A stretch of 38,076 bases of DNA from Chloroflexota bacterium (lineage in GTDB: Bacteria > Chloroflexota > Anaerolineae > 4572-78 > J111): positions 6,932 to 45,007 of the forward strand of contig JAIFLK010000024.1 in the NCBI GenBank assembly GCA_020049115.1, in the 5' to 3' direction. Positions 17,973 to 24,731 of the stretch are shown piece after piece (position 1 is the first letter of the stretch; each line of letters starts with the position of its first letter). Both the position numbers and the translations under genes were made by a program. The notes beneath the pieces are model-generated. The model saw nothing but the letters and a program-made list of their open reading frames with translations, ran no database searches and was not told where the DNA came from.

Positions 17973-18263
17973 CTAAAAGCCGACCACCTGACTAACGGAG
18001 TATTGTTTAATCAAATGATTTTCATATAAATCTACGATTGGGAAGCATAAACCGTAATCATTCTAAAACAAATCGCCATGTTCTAAGGTAAATTGCTTAA
18101 ATTTAGCTAAATCTAAATAGGTTTGAATTTGAGGGTGTGCCGATTGGCATAAAAATGGCTCAAAATCAACCACTTGTTGATGACCATCACTAAAAACTAA
18201 TTCTAATTTGTAGCCCTCAAGATAAGTTACAGATTCAATAGAAATTACGGCATTATCAAGCAT
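17973..18263 (-). pseudogene. DUF2442-family protein interrupted by an amber codon
   Basis: The open frame from ATG 18263 gives 66 aa (MLDNAVISIESVTYLEGYKL...) with the DUF2442 pattern: Y.L.L.FSDGHQQVVDFEPFL and a C-terminal KFKQFTLEHGDLF. It then meets TAG at 18063-18065. In the same frame 29 more codons follow (NDYGLCFPIVDLYENHLIK...) before the next stop at 17973. The family normally has a Trp and an LYE-type ending here, so TAG probably replaced TGG. Such proteins are often small partners of DUF4160 proteins; no partner is seen here. It sits between glpK and glpA, so an expressed fragment would be co-transcribed with them. Confidence 0.6.
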
Positions 18264-18265
18264 TA

Positions 18266-18337
18266 TTATACTTGCTTTTCACACTCATTAAATAAATAAT
18301 CTAACAACCCCAATACGCGGGCAGGATTACTCGCCAT
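18266..18337 (-). CDS. Possible 23-aa small ORF upstream of the DUF2442 gene
   Basis: ATG at 18337 opens MASNPARVLGLLDYLFNECEKQV, ending TAA two nt before the DUF2442 ATG. The stop/start spacing would suit translational coupling. There is no convincing Shine-Dalgarno; the region just before is the palindrome at 18338-18372. It may instead be the tail of a lost gene. I recognise no family. Confidence 0.25.
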   Translation of the reverse strand: MASNPARVLGLLDYLFNECEKQV

Positions 18338-18372
18338 GACTCATCAGGTGACTTAAAGTCACCTGATGAGTC
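18338..18372. repeat. 17-bp-arm perfect palindrome after glpK
   Basis: GACTCATCAGGTGACTT, one central A, then the exact complement. It lies 20 nt past the glpK stop and has no T run, so it is not a classic intrinsic terminator. It could protect or separate transcript segments. A shorter-arm relative is inside the 3' end of dhaM (9784-9816). Confidence 0.85.
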
Positions 18373-18392
18373 TAACTAAAAGCTACAAAATT

Positions 18393-19904
18393 TTATTCTA
18401 CCCAATCAAAGGAGCGAGTAACGGCCTTCTTCCACATGGCAAACAATGTAGTTCGCGCCGCCTCGTCCGCCGAGGGTTCCCAGGTCTTATCAACGCCCCA
18501 GTTAGCGCGCATTTCGTCGGTGTTCTTCCAGAAACCAACCGCCAACCCCGCCGCGTATGCCGCGCCGAGTGCGGTGGTTTCAGCCACTTTCGGGCGCACC
18601 ACAGGTACGCCTAACACGTCAGCTTGGAATTGCATGAGTAAGTTATTGTAAACCATACCGCCATCAACTTTCAACGCGGTCAATGGCACACCAGAGTCGG
18701 CGTTCATGGCATCTAAAACTTCACGGGTTTGATAGGCTGTAGCCTCTAAAGTGGCGCGGGCAAAATGGCCGCGATTGACATAACGCGTTAGCCCAGCAAT
18801 CACGCCACGTGCGCTGTCCTTCCAATAAGGCGCATATAACCCTGAGAAGGCTGGCACAAAATAAATGCCACCGTTATCATCAACCGTCTTGGCGAGATTT
18901 TCAACGTCAGTTGAGTTCTCAATCAATTTCAAATTATCACGTAGCCATTGCACCAACGCACCCGTAATGGCGATAGAGCCTTCTAAGGCGTAGACGGTGG
19001 CTTCGTTGCCAAATTTGTAACAAACGGTGGTCAGCAAGCCATTTTTAGAGGGTACAATTTCCGTCCCCGTATTCAAAATCATGAAACAGCCCGTACCGTA
19101 GGTATTCTTCGCTTCACCAGGGCTAAAACAGGCTTGCCCCACTGTCGCCGCTTGTTGGTCACCCAAGTCGCCACAAACAGGAATCCGTCCACCAAAGGGG
19201 CCGTCATCTAGCGTATAGCCATACGCGGTAGGGTCGCTAGAGGGGCGAATTTGGGGCAACATGGACATGGGAACGCCCATGGTTTTGGCAATGTCGGCGT
19301 TCCAACTTGTGCCTTCCAAATTCATTAACATGGTACGGGAAGCATTGGTCACATCCGTCACATGTGCGCCGCCATTCACGCCACCCGTCAAATTCCAAAT
19401 AACCCAGGTGTCAATATTACCAAAAATAGCATCACCTCTTTCGGCCGCTTCACGAATCCCAGGGATATTGTCTAAGAGCCATTTGACTTTCAAGCCCGAG
19501 AAATAAGTTGCCAAAGGCAAGCCCACTTGGGCGCGGAAGCGGTCTTGTCCGCCATTCGCGGCCAATTCAGCCACCACTTTATCATTACGAGTATCTTGCC
19601 AAACCAACGCGTTGTGATACGGTTTGCCCGTATTTTTGTCCCAAATAACGGTGGTTTCACGTTGATTGGTGATACCAACGGCGGCAATATCTTTAGCCGT
19701 AATGCCGACTTTCTGCATCGCCCCTTTAATCACATCTTGGGTGCGCGCCCAAATTTCCATCGGGTCATGTTCCACCCAACCTGGTTTGGGGAAAATTTGT
19801 TCATGTTCCATCTGATGAAGCCCGACGGATTCACCTGCATGGTTAAAAATCATACAACGGGTACTGGTTGTACCCTGGTCAATTGCTGCAACATACTTAG
19901 CCAT
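18393..19904 (-). CDS. glpK: Glycerol kinase
   Basis: A 503-aa FGGY-family kinase that phosphorylates glycerol to sn-glycerol-3-phosphate with ATP. The N-terminus reads [19 protein letters not shown], with the catalytic-region signature [18 protein letters not shown]. The nucleotide-binding part includes [30 protein letters not shown], and the C-terminal FGGY region has [22 protein letters not shown]. Length is typical of the family. AAAGGAGAT lies 5 nt before the ATG, a strong ribosome-binding site. The order puts it after dhaL (133-bp gap with a hairpin repeat) and before the GlpAB genes that use its product. Confidence 0.97.
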   Translation of the reverse strand: MAKYVAAIDQGTTSTRCMIFNHAGESVGLHQMEHEQIFPKPGWVEHDPMEIWARTQDVIKGAMQKVGITAKDIAAVGITNQRETTVIWDKNTGKPYHNALVWQDTRNDKVVAELAANGGQDRFRAQVGLPLATYFSGLKVKWLLDNIPGIREAAERGDAIFGNIDTWVIWNLTGGVNGGAHVTDVTNASRTMLMNLEGTSWNADIAKTMGVPMSMLPQIRPSSDPTAYGYTLDDGPFGGRIPVCGDLGDQQAATVGQACFSPGEAKNTYGTGCFMILNTGTEIVPSKNGLLTTVCYKFGNEATVYALEGSIAITGALVQWLRDNLKLIENSTDVENLAKTVDDNGGIYFVPAFSGLYAPYWKDSARGVIAGLTRYVNRGHFARATLEATAYQTREVLDAMNADSGVPLTALKVDGGMVYNNLLMQFQADVLGVPVVRPKVAETTALGAAYAAGLAVGFWKNTDEMRANWGVDKTWEPSADEAARTTLFAMWKKAVTRSFDWVE

Positions 19905-19970
19905 AAAAATCTCCTTTGATTCTACTAAGGCGCGTTACATCACGGTAACGCTAAATTGATAATTTTTTTT

Positions 19971-20018
19971 AGGAGTACGAAAGTTTTACTTTCGCCTGTC
20001 AAAATAAAATTTTGACAC
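19971..20018. repeat. Double-hairpin repeat (AGGAGTACGAAA family), copy 1
   Basis: Two adjacent small hairpins (CGAAAGT/ACTTTCG and GTCAAAAT/ATTTTGAC). Related copies are at 22533-22582 and, inverted, at 28782-28830. It lies between dhaL and glpK. Confidence 0.8.
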
Positions 20019-20037
20019 TTCTATCACCACATTACGT

Positions 20038-20664
20038 TTAACTCCACAACTCAGCGGCAGTTTTAAGCAAAAGATAAGATGAGGTTGCGCCTGGGTCTTG
20101 ATGCCCAATACTCCGTTCACCGAGATAACTAGCCCGACCTTTTTTGGCTAAAAGGGGAATAGTGCCTTTCATTCCTGATTCAGCTGCCATAACCCCTTGT
20201 TGTAACATTTCTTTCAGGTCAGCCCCATTATTCAGTGCCTGTTGCATAGCATTAATCGCGGGAGTCAGCGCGTCCACCATTGTTTTATCTTCTAATTGAG
20301 CCTTGCCCCGTTGCAACACCCCATCTAAACCTGCTTGAAAAATCGCCACTATATCAGCCGCAGCCAATTCGGTTTTCCCTGCACAGGCCGTACTCGCGCG
20401 CAGGAACAGCGTCCCATATAATGGGCCAGAAGCTCCCCCCACGCTAGAAATGAGGGTCATCGCAACAGTTTTTAAGACACTACTCACATCAGGCGGATTA
20501 GTCTCAGCCAATTTTTTAACCACCGCGCTATAGCCTCGGTCAAGGTTAATGCCATGGTCAGCATCACCAATTTTAGCGTCCAAATCGGTCAGATACTCTT
20601 TGTTCTCAGCATAAACTTTTTGCAGGGCCTCAACCCAAGCCACAATATCATCTCGACTAACCAT
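20038..20664 (-). CDS. dhaL: PTS-dependent dihydroxyacetone kinase, ADP-binding subunit
   Basis: A 208-aa cytosolic subunit with tightly bound ADP that is re-phosphorylated by DhaM. The Mg-ADP site is visible: D29, D34 and D36 with H37 in LTDLDAKIGDADHGINLDRG. Nucleotide-contacting loops include SSVGGASGPLYGTLFLRAS and the C-terminal YLGERSIGHQDPGATSSYLLL. The length matches stand-alone DhaL, as opposed to the fused ATP-dependent kinases. It starts 3 nt after dhaK stops, so the two are co-translated. The presence of a DhaM gene in the same locus supports PTS dependence. Confidence 0.95.
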   Translation of the reverse strand: MVSRDDIVAWVEALQKVYAENKEYLTDLDAKIGDADHGINLDRGYSAVVKKLAETNPPDVSSVLKTVAMTLISSVGGASGPLYGTLFLRASTACAGKTELAAADIVAIFQAGLDGVLQRGKAQLEDKTMVDALTPAINAMQQALNNGADLKEMLQQGVMAAESGMKGTIPLLAKKGRASYLGERSIGHQDPGATSSYLLLKTAAELWS

Positions 20665-20667
20665 TGC

Positions 20668-21669
20668 TTAAACTCCCCAACGCAACCCAGGTGTATTCAC
20701 TGGCGCATCCCATAAACTTAACATTTCGGCATCGGCTTTTACCAACGTAATAGAACAGCCCGCCATGTCTAATGACGTAATGTAATTACCCACTAAACGG
20801 CGCGCAATCGTCATGCCTTTGGCTTCGCAAATTTGGTTCAATTCGTTATAAACCAAATAGAGTTCAATCAGCGGTGTCCCGCCCATGCCATTGACCAGCG
20901 CAATCACTTGGTCACCTGAGCTAAAAGGCAAATCCGAGATAATCGCTTCAGCCATCAAAGTGACAATTTCTTTCGCGCTCTTCATTTCCATGCGCGTGCG
21001 GCCAGGTTCGCCATGAATACCAATGCCTATTTCCATCTCATTCTCGCCCAACTCAAAGGTGGGTTTCCCCGCCGCAGGCACAGTGCATGAGGTCAAGGCC
21101 ATGCCCATTGAGCGACCATTGGCGTTCACTTTACGACACCAATCCGCAACGGTTTGTAAGTCATCGCCCCGTTCGGCTGACGCGCCGCAAATTTTCTCAG
21201 CGATAACGGTTGTGCCAACGCCCCGCCGCCCCGCCGTATAAAGGCTATCTTGCACCGCCACATCATCATCAATCACCACCGACACGACCTCAATCCCTTC
21301 GGCTTGGCACAATTCTGCGCCCATCTCAAAGTTCAGAATATCGCCCGTATAGTTCTTAACGATATGCAACACGCCCACCCCGCCATTGACGGCCTTCGTG
21401 GCCGCTTCCATCTGGTCAGGCGTAGGCGAGGTGAAAACATCGCCCGCGCAAGCCGCATCAAGCATCCCCATGCCAACAAAACCACCGTGCATGGGTTCAT
21501 GCCCGCTACCGCCGCCAGAGATAATCCCGACTTTGCCTTTTTTGGGCGCATCGGCGCGTATCACCAAACGGCTATCAAAATCAATCCGCACTAAATCAGC
21601 ATGAGCCGCACCGACACCTGCCAGTGATTCTTTAACCACATTTGCTGTTTCGTTGATTAGTTTTTTCAT
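20668..21669 (-). CDS. dhaK: PTS-dependent dihydroxyacetone kinase, substrate-binding subunit
   Basis: A 333-aa subunit that binds dihydroxyacetone covalently as a hemiaminal on a histidine. H219 in [11 protein letters not shown] fits this residue. Other signatures are [19 protein letters not shown], the [15 protein letters not shown] loop and the C-terminal [17 protein letters not shown]. It receives phosphate from ADP-charged DhaL to make dihydroxyacetone phosphate. The gene starts 23 nt after glpF ends, with an AAGGT ribosome-binding site. No glycerol dehydrogenase gene is in the window, so the source of free dihydroxyacetone must lie elsewhere. Confidence 0.96.
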   Translation of the reverse strand: MKKLINETANVVKESLAGVGAAHADLVRIDFDSRLVIRADAPKKGKVGIISGGGSGHEPMHGGFVGMGMLDAACAGDVFTSPTPDQMEAATKAVNGGVGVLHIVKNYTGDILNFEMGAELCQAEGIEVVSVVIDDDVAVQDSLYTAGRRGVGTTVIAEKICGASAERGDDLQTVADWCRKVNANGRSMGMALTSCTVPAAGKPTFELGENEMEIGIGIHGEPGRTRMEMKSAKEIVTLMAEAIISDLPFSSGDQVIALVNGMGGTPLIELYLVYNELNQICEAKGMTIARRLVGNYITSLDMAGCSITLVKADAEMLSLWDAPVNTPGLRWGV

Positions 21670-21692
21670 GTGCTATTTACCTTTTTACTGAA

Positions 21693-22439
21693 TTAAAAAC
21701 CAAACGGTGCAACCGCCATATAAAGAAGTGCCGCAATAATGGAGCCAATGACTGGGCCAACCACAGGAATCCAGGAATATTCCCAATCACTATCACCTTT
21801 ACCCGCAATGGGCAAAACAAAGTGAGCAATCCGTGGGCCGAGGTCACGGGCGGGGTTAATGGCGTACCCTGTTGGGCCACCGAGAGATAAACCAATCGCC
21901 AAAACCAACAACGCCACCGGGATAATCCCTAACGCGCCCATTGAAACATTAACGGTTGAACCCGCCTCAGCATAAGAAACGCCCTTGATACATAAAATCC
22001 CGAATATCAAGACAAACGTACCGATAATCTCGCCCATTAAGTTTGAGGTTACATTACGAATGGCGGGGCCAGTGCTAAAGACCGCTAATTTAAGCCCCTG
22101 GTCTTTCGTTTCAGCCCAGTGGGGTAAATACATTAACCAAACTAACGTTGCGCCTAAAAACGCTCCAATCATCTGCGCCACAATATAGGGGCCAACTTGC
22201 GCCCATGCGAATTTACCTGCCACCGCCAAACCAATAGTCACCGCGGGGTTGAGATGCGCCCCACTTGCCGCCGCTGAAATATATGCGCCGACAAAGACGG
22301 CCATCGCCCAGGCCAAGGTGATGACAATCCAGCCTGAATTGTTACCTTTGGTTTTAGCCAAAAGCACGTTGGCAACCACACCATCACCTAGAAGAATCAA
22401 AAACATTGTACCAATCACTTCGCCTACAAAACCGTTCAT
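21693..22439 (-). CDS. glpF: Glycerol facilitator (aquaglyceroporin)
   Basis: A 248-aa six-span MIP channel. Two NPA boxes are present: GAHLNPAV (N64-A66) and GYAINPARDLGPR (N194-A196). The Asp just after the second box (D198) marks a glycerol channel, as distinct from a water channel. The start at 22439 is chosen because GGAGG lies just before it; a start six codons upstream would put that site inside the gene. It is first in the glycerol locus, preceded by a long leader, a promoter and a CRP-type site. It would let glycerol and probably dihydroxyacetone into the cell for GlpK and DhaKLM. Confidence 0.96.
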   Translation of the reverse strand: MNGFVGEVIGTMFLILLGDGVVANVLLAKTKGNNSGWIVITLAWAMAVFVGAYISAAASGAHLNPAVTIGLAVAGKFAWAQVGPYIVAQMIGAFLGATLVWLMYLPHWAETKDQGLKLAVFSTGPAIRNVTSNLMGEIIGTFVLIFGILCIKGVSYAEAGSTVNVSMGALGIIPVALLVLAIGLSLGGPTGYAINPARDLGPRIAHFVLPIAGKGDSDWEYSWIPVVGPVIGSIIAALLYMAVAPFGF

Positions 22440-22532
22440 ATTTTCCTCCTTCAACATTGAAGAACTAAATTTATTTTAAGTAGAGATTATTTGCTTGGTT
22501 TGTCATCAAGCCGACAAACGGGGGAATAGTTA

Positions 22533-22582
22533 AGGAGTACGAAAATTTTATTTTCGTGGTCAAAATAGAATTTTGACCCTCC
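22533..22582. repeat. Double-hairpin repeat (AGGAGTACGAAA family), copy 2
   Basis: Same layout as 19971-20018 with changed bases kept complementary (CGAAAAT/ATTTTCG, GGTCAAAAT/ATTTTGACC), which suggests the RNA or cruciform structure is conserved. It lies in the glpF leader. Confidence 0.8.
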
Positions 22583-22671
22583 CGCTTACATATAACTAAA
22601 ATTGAACTATTTTTGGAAAATTACACACCTCCTTTCAGATAACTTAAGGGCTATGCCAACTAATAATATAG

Positions 22672-22720
22672 AAAAAGGCACAAAACCTCACCTTCCCTTA
22701 GCAGGAAGGTAGTCTGTGCC
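22672..22720 (-). terminator. Intrinsic terminator inside the glpF leader
   Basis: On the minus strand a hairpin with outer stem GGCACA/TGTGCC and inner stem ACCTTCC/GGAAGGT (22677-22720) is followed by five T. It would end transcripts about 165 nt after the promoter, before glpF. Confidence 0.6.
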
Positions 22721-22806
22721 TTAGTAGAATTTTTAGTTGGTTCAGGGGAAAACAACAGCTGTTCAACATAGCACCTTTACTTTGTTTGAACCACTCTTGT
22801 ATAAAA

Positions 22807-22816
22807 TGAACGTTCA
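22807..22816. promoter_or_regulatory. Operator-like palindrome at about +22 to +31 of the glpF promoter
   Basis: A perfect 10-bp palindrome TGAACGTTCA just downstream of the predicted start site, a usual position for a repressor. No glycerol repressor gene is in the window. Confidence 0.35.
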
Positions 22817-22843
22817 CAAATTTACATCTAAAGAATAACCCCT

Positions 22844-22872
22844 ATCATAGCACTTTTTTCTCATTTGGTCAA
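22844..22872 (-). promoter_or_regulatory. Promoter of the glpF-dhaKL-glpK locus
   Basis: TTGACC (22867-22872) and TATGAT (22844-22849) are separated by exactly 17 bp on the minus strand. The -10 is extended (TGC before TATGAT). The predicted start is near 22837. Confidence 0.7.
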
Positions 22873-22890
22873 ATAGTGAGGCCAATTATA

Positions 22891-22906
22891 TGTGAATTTT
22901 TTCACA
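22891..22906. promoter_or_regulatory. CRP/FNR-type site centred at -61.5
   Basis: TGTGA-N6-TCACA, a perfect match to the E. coli CRP consensus half-sites. Its centre (22898.5) is at -61.5 from the start site predicted by the -10 box, the classical class I activator position. Confidence 0.6.
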
Positions 22907-22916
22907 CTATTTAATA

Positions 22917-22954
22917 AGCAAAAAGTGAGTTTAGGATAACCCTAAACTCACTTT
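22917..22954 (-). terminator. Intrinsic terminator after the BMP lipoprotein gene
   Basis: A perfect 14-bp stem (AAAGTGAGTTTAGG and complement, 22922-22935 with 22941-22954), a 5-nt loop, and a T run on the minus strand. It insulates the glpF promoter from the upstream gene. Confidence 0.75.
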
Positions 22955-22962
22955 GAAGGCAT

Positions 22963-22995
22963 AGACCTCACAAGTCTCGAAGACCTGTGAGGTCT
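22963..22995. repeat. AGACCTCACA hairpin repeat
   Basis: Ten-bp perfect arms (AGACCTCACA / TGTGAGGTCT) around an imperfectly paired middle. It lies between the terminator and a transposon-like element. Confidence 0.7.
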
Positions 22996-23010
22996 TATAA
23001 GTACCTAAGC

Positions 23011-23167
23011 TAGGACTTACGCAAAACTGTTCATTTTGAGGAGTGACACACGCCCTCGTGTGTCACTGTTAGCACGAGGGCGTGCTAACTCCGCGATTTT
23101 TACACGCCCTCGTGTGTCACTGTTAGCACGAGGGCGTGCTAACTCCGCGATTTTTGCGTAAGTCCTA
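23011..23167. mobile_element. Non-autonomous element, TAGGACTTACGC family, with 5-bp target duplication
   Basis: A 157-bp unit with 16-bp perfect terminal inverted repeats (TAGGACTTACGCAAAA) and the direct repeat TAAGC on both sides (23006-23010 and 23168-23172). The interior is two copies of a 54-bp unit, each with a hairpin around ACACGCCCTCGTGTGT and GCACGAGGGCGTGC. It has no coding capacity, so it must be moved, if at all, by a transposase encoded elsewhere. Confidence 0.75.
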
Positions 23168-23180
23168 TAAGCAAAAGTTT

Positions 23181-23232
23181 TGCGGCATGTTTTAGCCATT
23201 ATAAGGCTTGAAGCCTTATAATGGCTGCCGCA
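23181..23232. repeat. Inverted repeat downstream of the BMP gene
   Basis: Outer arms TGCGGCA/TGCCGCA enclose a perfect inner hairpin GCCATTATAAGGCTT / AAGCCTTATAATGGC. It lies 34 nt beyond the BMP stop. There is no T run on the minus strand, so it may protect the mRNA 3' end and not terminate it. Confidence 0.7.
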
Positions 23233-23265
23233 GAATTTATGCTCACCTACTTATTCATAAAAATT

Positions 23266-24558
23266 TTACTTCAACTCAGGCAATTCAGCCGTAACATTTT
23301 CATTCCACCAATACATACAGGTGGTACAGGGGCTGCCAAATTGCTTAAAGCCGTCCAAATCAACTTGCTCTAGGCTCTTACCCGCAGGTAACACTTCCTT
23401 ACCTTGATTATCCTTAATTGGCCCTTTGAAGACATCAAAACGGGTAAATTCACCCTTGAGCATCTTCGCCAACGTATCTTTAATGAGGGTTAAATCCTCC
23501 GCAGGCAAATCCGCCACGCCAGGTTGCAGGGTCTCCCCTTCCATGAAGCCATATAAACCTAACGCCCCAGAATCAGCATCAAAATATTCTGAGCCAGCTT
23601 TCCAGGTGCCATCGCGAGATTCCTTTACAATGCGAGCATAAACCACGCCCCAATTGTAATACATGGAAGTTAAACAAGTATCAATCTTACAATTACCTGA
23701 ATAGTCGTAGGTAATCCCCCATTTGCCTTTCGGGGCGGCTTCGGCAGGTGCAGGTGTATCCGCGCCCGTCATAACCACTTGCGCGCCCCCATCAAATAAG
23801 GACGCGGCGGCCTCTTTTTCCTTAATGGGGTCGTGCCAAGTGAAAATCCAACGCACGTCCATTTTACAATCAGGACAAGTTTTTTGTAAGCCTAAAGCAA
23901 AGGCGTTACCCAAACGTAATTCTTCAGGAATGGGGAAGGTGGCAATATAACCCGTTTTAGGATTGCCATCTTTTTTGGCGCGCGCCCCCGCCAACATGCC
24001 CGCAAGATATTTGATGTCTTCCATGGCTCCAAATAAATTACCAAAGTTTTCATCATTGCTCTTAAAACCGCTAATGTGAACAATATTCACTTCAGGAAAT
24101 TCACTCGCCACAATTTCAGAGGCATCCATGTAACCAAAAGATGTGGTAAAAATGACGTTAAAGCCTTTACGGGCTAAAGAGCGAATCACTTGCTCGGCAT
24201 CAGCCCCCTCCGCCACCGTTTCCACATACGCGGTGTGGACATTATCGACATTTTTCTCAACATACATCCGCCCTACATCATGAGATTGAGTCCAGCCACC
24301 ATCATCATGCGGCCCGACATAAACAAATGCGACGTTATATTTTCCTTCCACCACATCAGGAATTTGGTAATTACCCGCTTTGGCTTCCTCTTTAGGAGCT
24401 TCTTCTTTTTTTACTTCTTCTTTGGGAGCTTCTTCTTTCTTAACTTCCTCTTTAGCTGGCTCTTCCTTCTTAGGAGCTTCAGGGGCCGCCCCACCACATT
24501 GCGCCGCCATTAAGGCCAAGGCCAAAATCACCAACAAAATGGATAGACTACGTTTCAT
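23266..24558 (-). CDS. BMP-family substrate-binding lipoprotein
   Basis: A 430-aa exported lipoprotein. The signal peptide ends in the lipobox LMAAQ-C21. Residues about 28-62 are a Lys/Glu-rich linker made of repeated KKEEAPKEE units that would hold the binding domain off the membrane. The rest is a periplasmic-binding fold of the basic-membrane-protein family: NVAFVYVGPHDDGGWTQSHDVGR, VIFTTSFGYMDASEIVASEFP, NLFGAMEDIKYLAGMLAGARA. This family usually serves ABC importers of nucleosides or related compounds. No ATPase or permease is in the window, so it is an orphan here. A strong AAGGAGG ribosome-binding site precedes the ATG and a terminator follows. A link with glycerol uptake cannot be supported. 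Confidence 0.92.
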   Translation of the reverse strand: MKRSLSILLVILALALMAAQCGGAAPEAPKKEEPAKEEVKKEEAPKEEVKKEEAPKEEAKAGNYQIPDVVEGKYNVAFVYVGPHDDGGWTQSHDVGRMYVEKNVDNVHTAYVETVAEGADAEQVIRSLARKGFNVIFTTSFGYMDASEIVASEFPEVNIVHISGFKSNDENFGNLFGAMEDIKYLAGMLAGARAKKDGNPKTGYIATFPIPEELRLGNAFALGLQKTCPDCKMDVRWIFTWHDPIKEKEAAASLFDGGAQVVMTGADTPAPAEAAPKGKWGITYDYSGNCKIDTCLTSMYYNWGVVYARIVKESRDGTWKAGSEYFDADSGALGLYGFMEGETLQPGVADLPAEDLTLIKDTLAKMLKGEFTRFDVFKGPIKDNQGKEVLPAGKSLEQVDLDGFKQFGSPCTTCMYWWNENVTAELPELK

Positions 24559-24731
24559 AACATCTCCTCCTTAAGGCATTGATTAGCCCTCTTCCTCAAG
24601 AGACTAATCCTAATTAAATAATAGATAGAGGCAAAACGTTTAGGCTACGCCGCCTTATTTAGTTAACTGTAAATCAAGGGTACGTTAGCATATTTTCAGG
24701 CGAAAAGCAAATTTTCAAATAACACTGACCT

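Larger units (their letters stand above)
22440..22837 (-). ncRNA. Long structured leader of the glpF operon (candidate attenuator or small RNA)
   Basis: From the predicted start near 22837 to the glpF ATG is about 398 nt without a gene. At the 5' side, two segments (22739-22744 GGTTCA and 22761-22766 GTTCAA, plus-strand letters) compete for the same partner (22785-22792). An outer stem (22656-22663 with 22733-22740) encloses an intrinsic terminator at 22672-22720. A very strong Shine-Dalgarno-like AAAGGAGGT (22627-22635) follows with no clear start. It matches no riboswitch family I recognise. It could be a transcription attenuator or a ~165-nt independent RNA ending at the terminator. Confidence 0.45.

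Noticed and set aside
18000-18062. A separate small gene between glpA and the DUF2442 frame
   Set aside because: The sequence is in frame with DUF2442 and reads as its missing C-terminus.
22624-22640. CACCTCCTTTC resembling a 16S rRNA 3' end on the plus strand
   Set aside because: No other rRNA sequence nearby. It is simply the complement of a strong Shine-Dalgarno-like stretch in the glpF leader.
23041-23160. Two 54-bp direct repeats as a CRISPR array
   Set aside because: There are only two adjacent copies with no spacers, inside an element with terminal inverted repeats.
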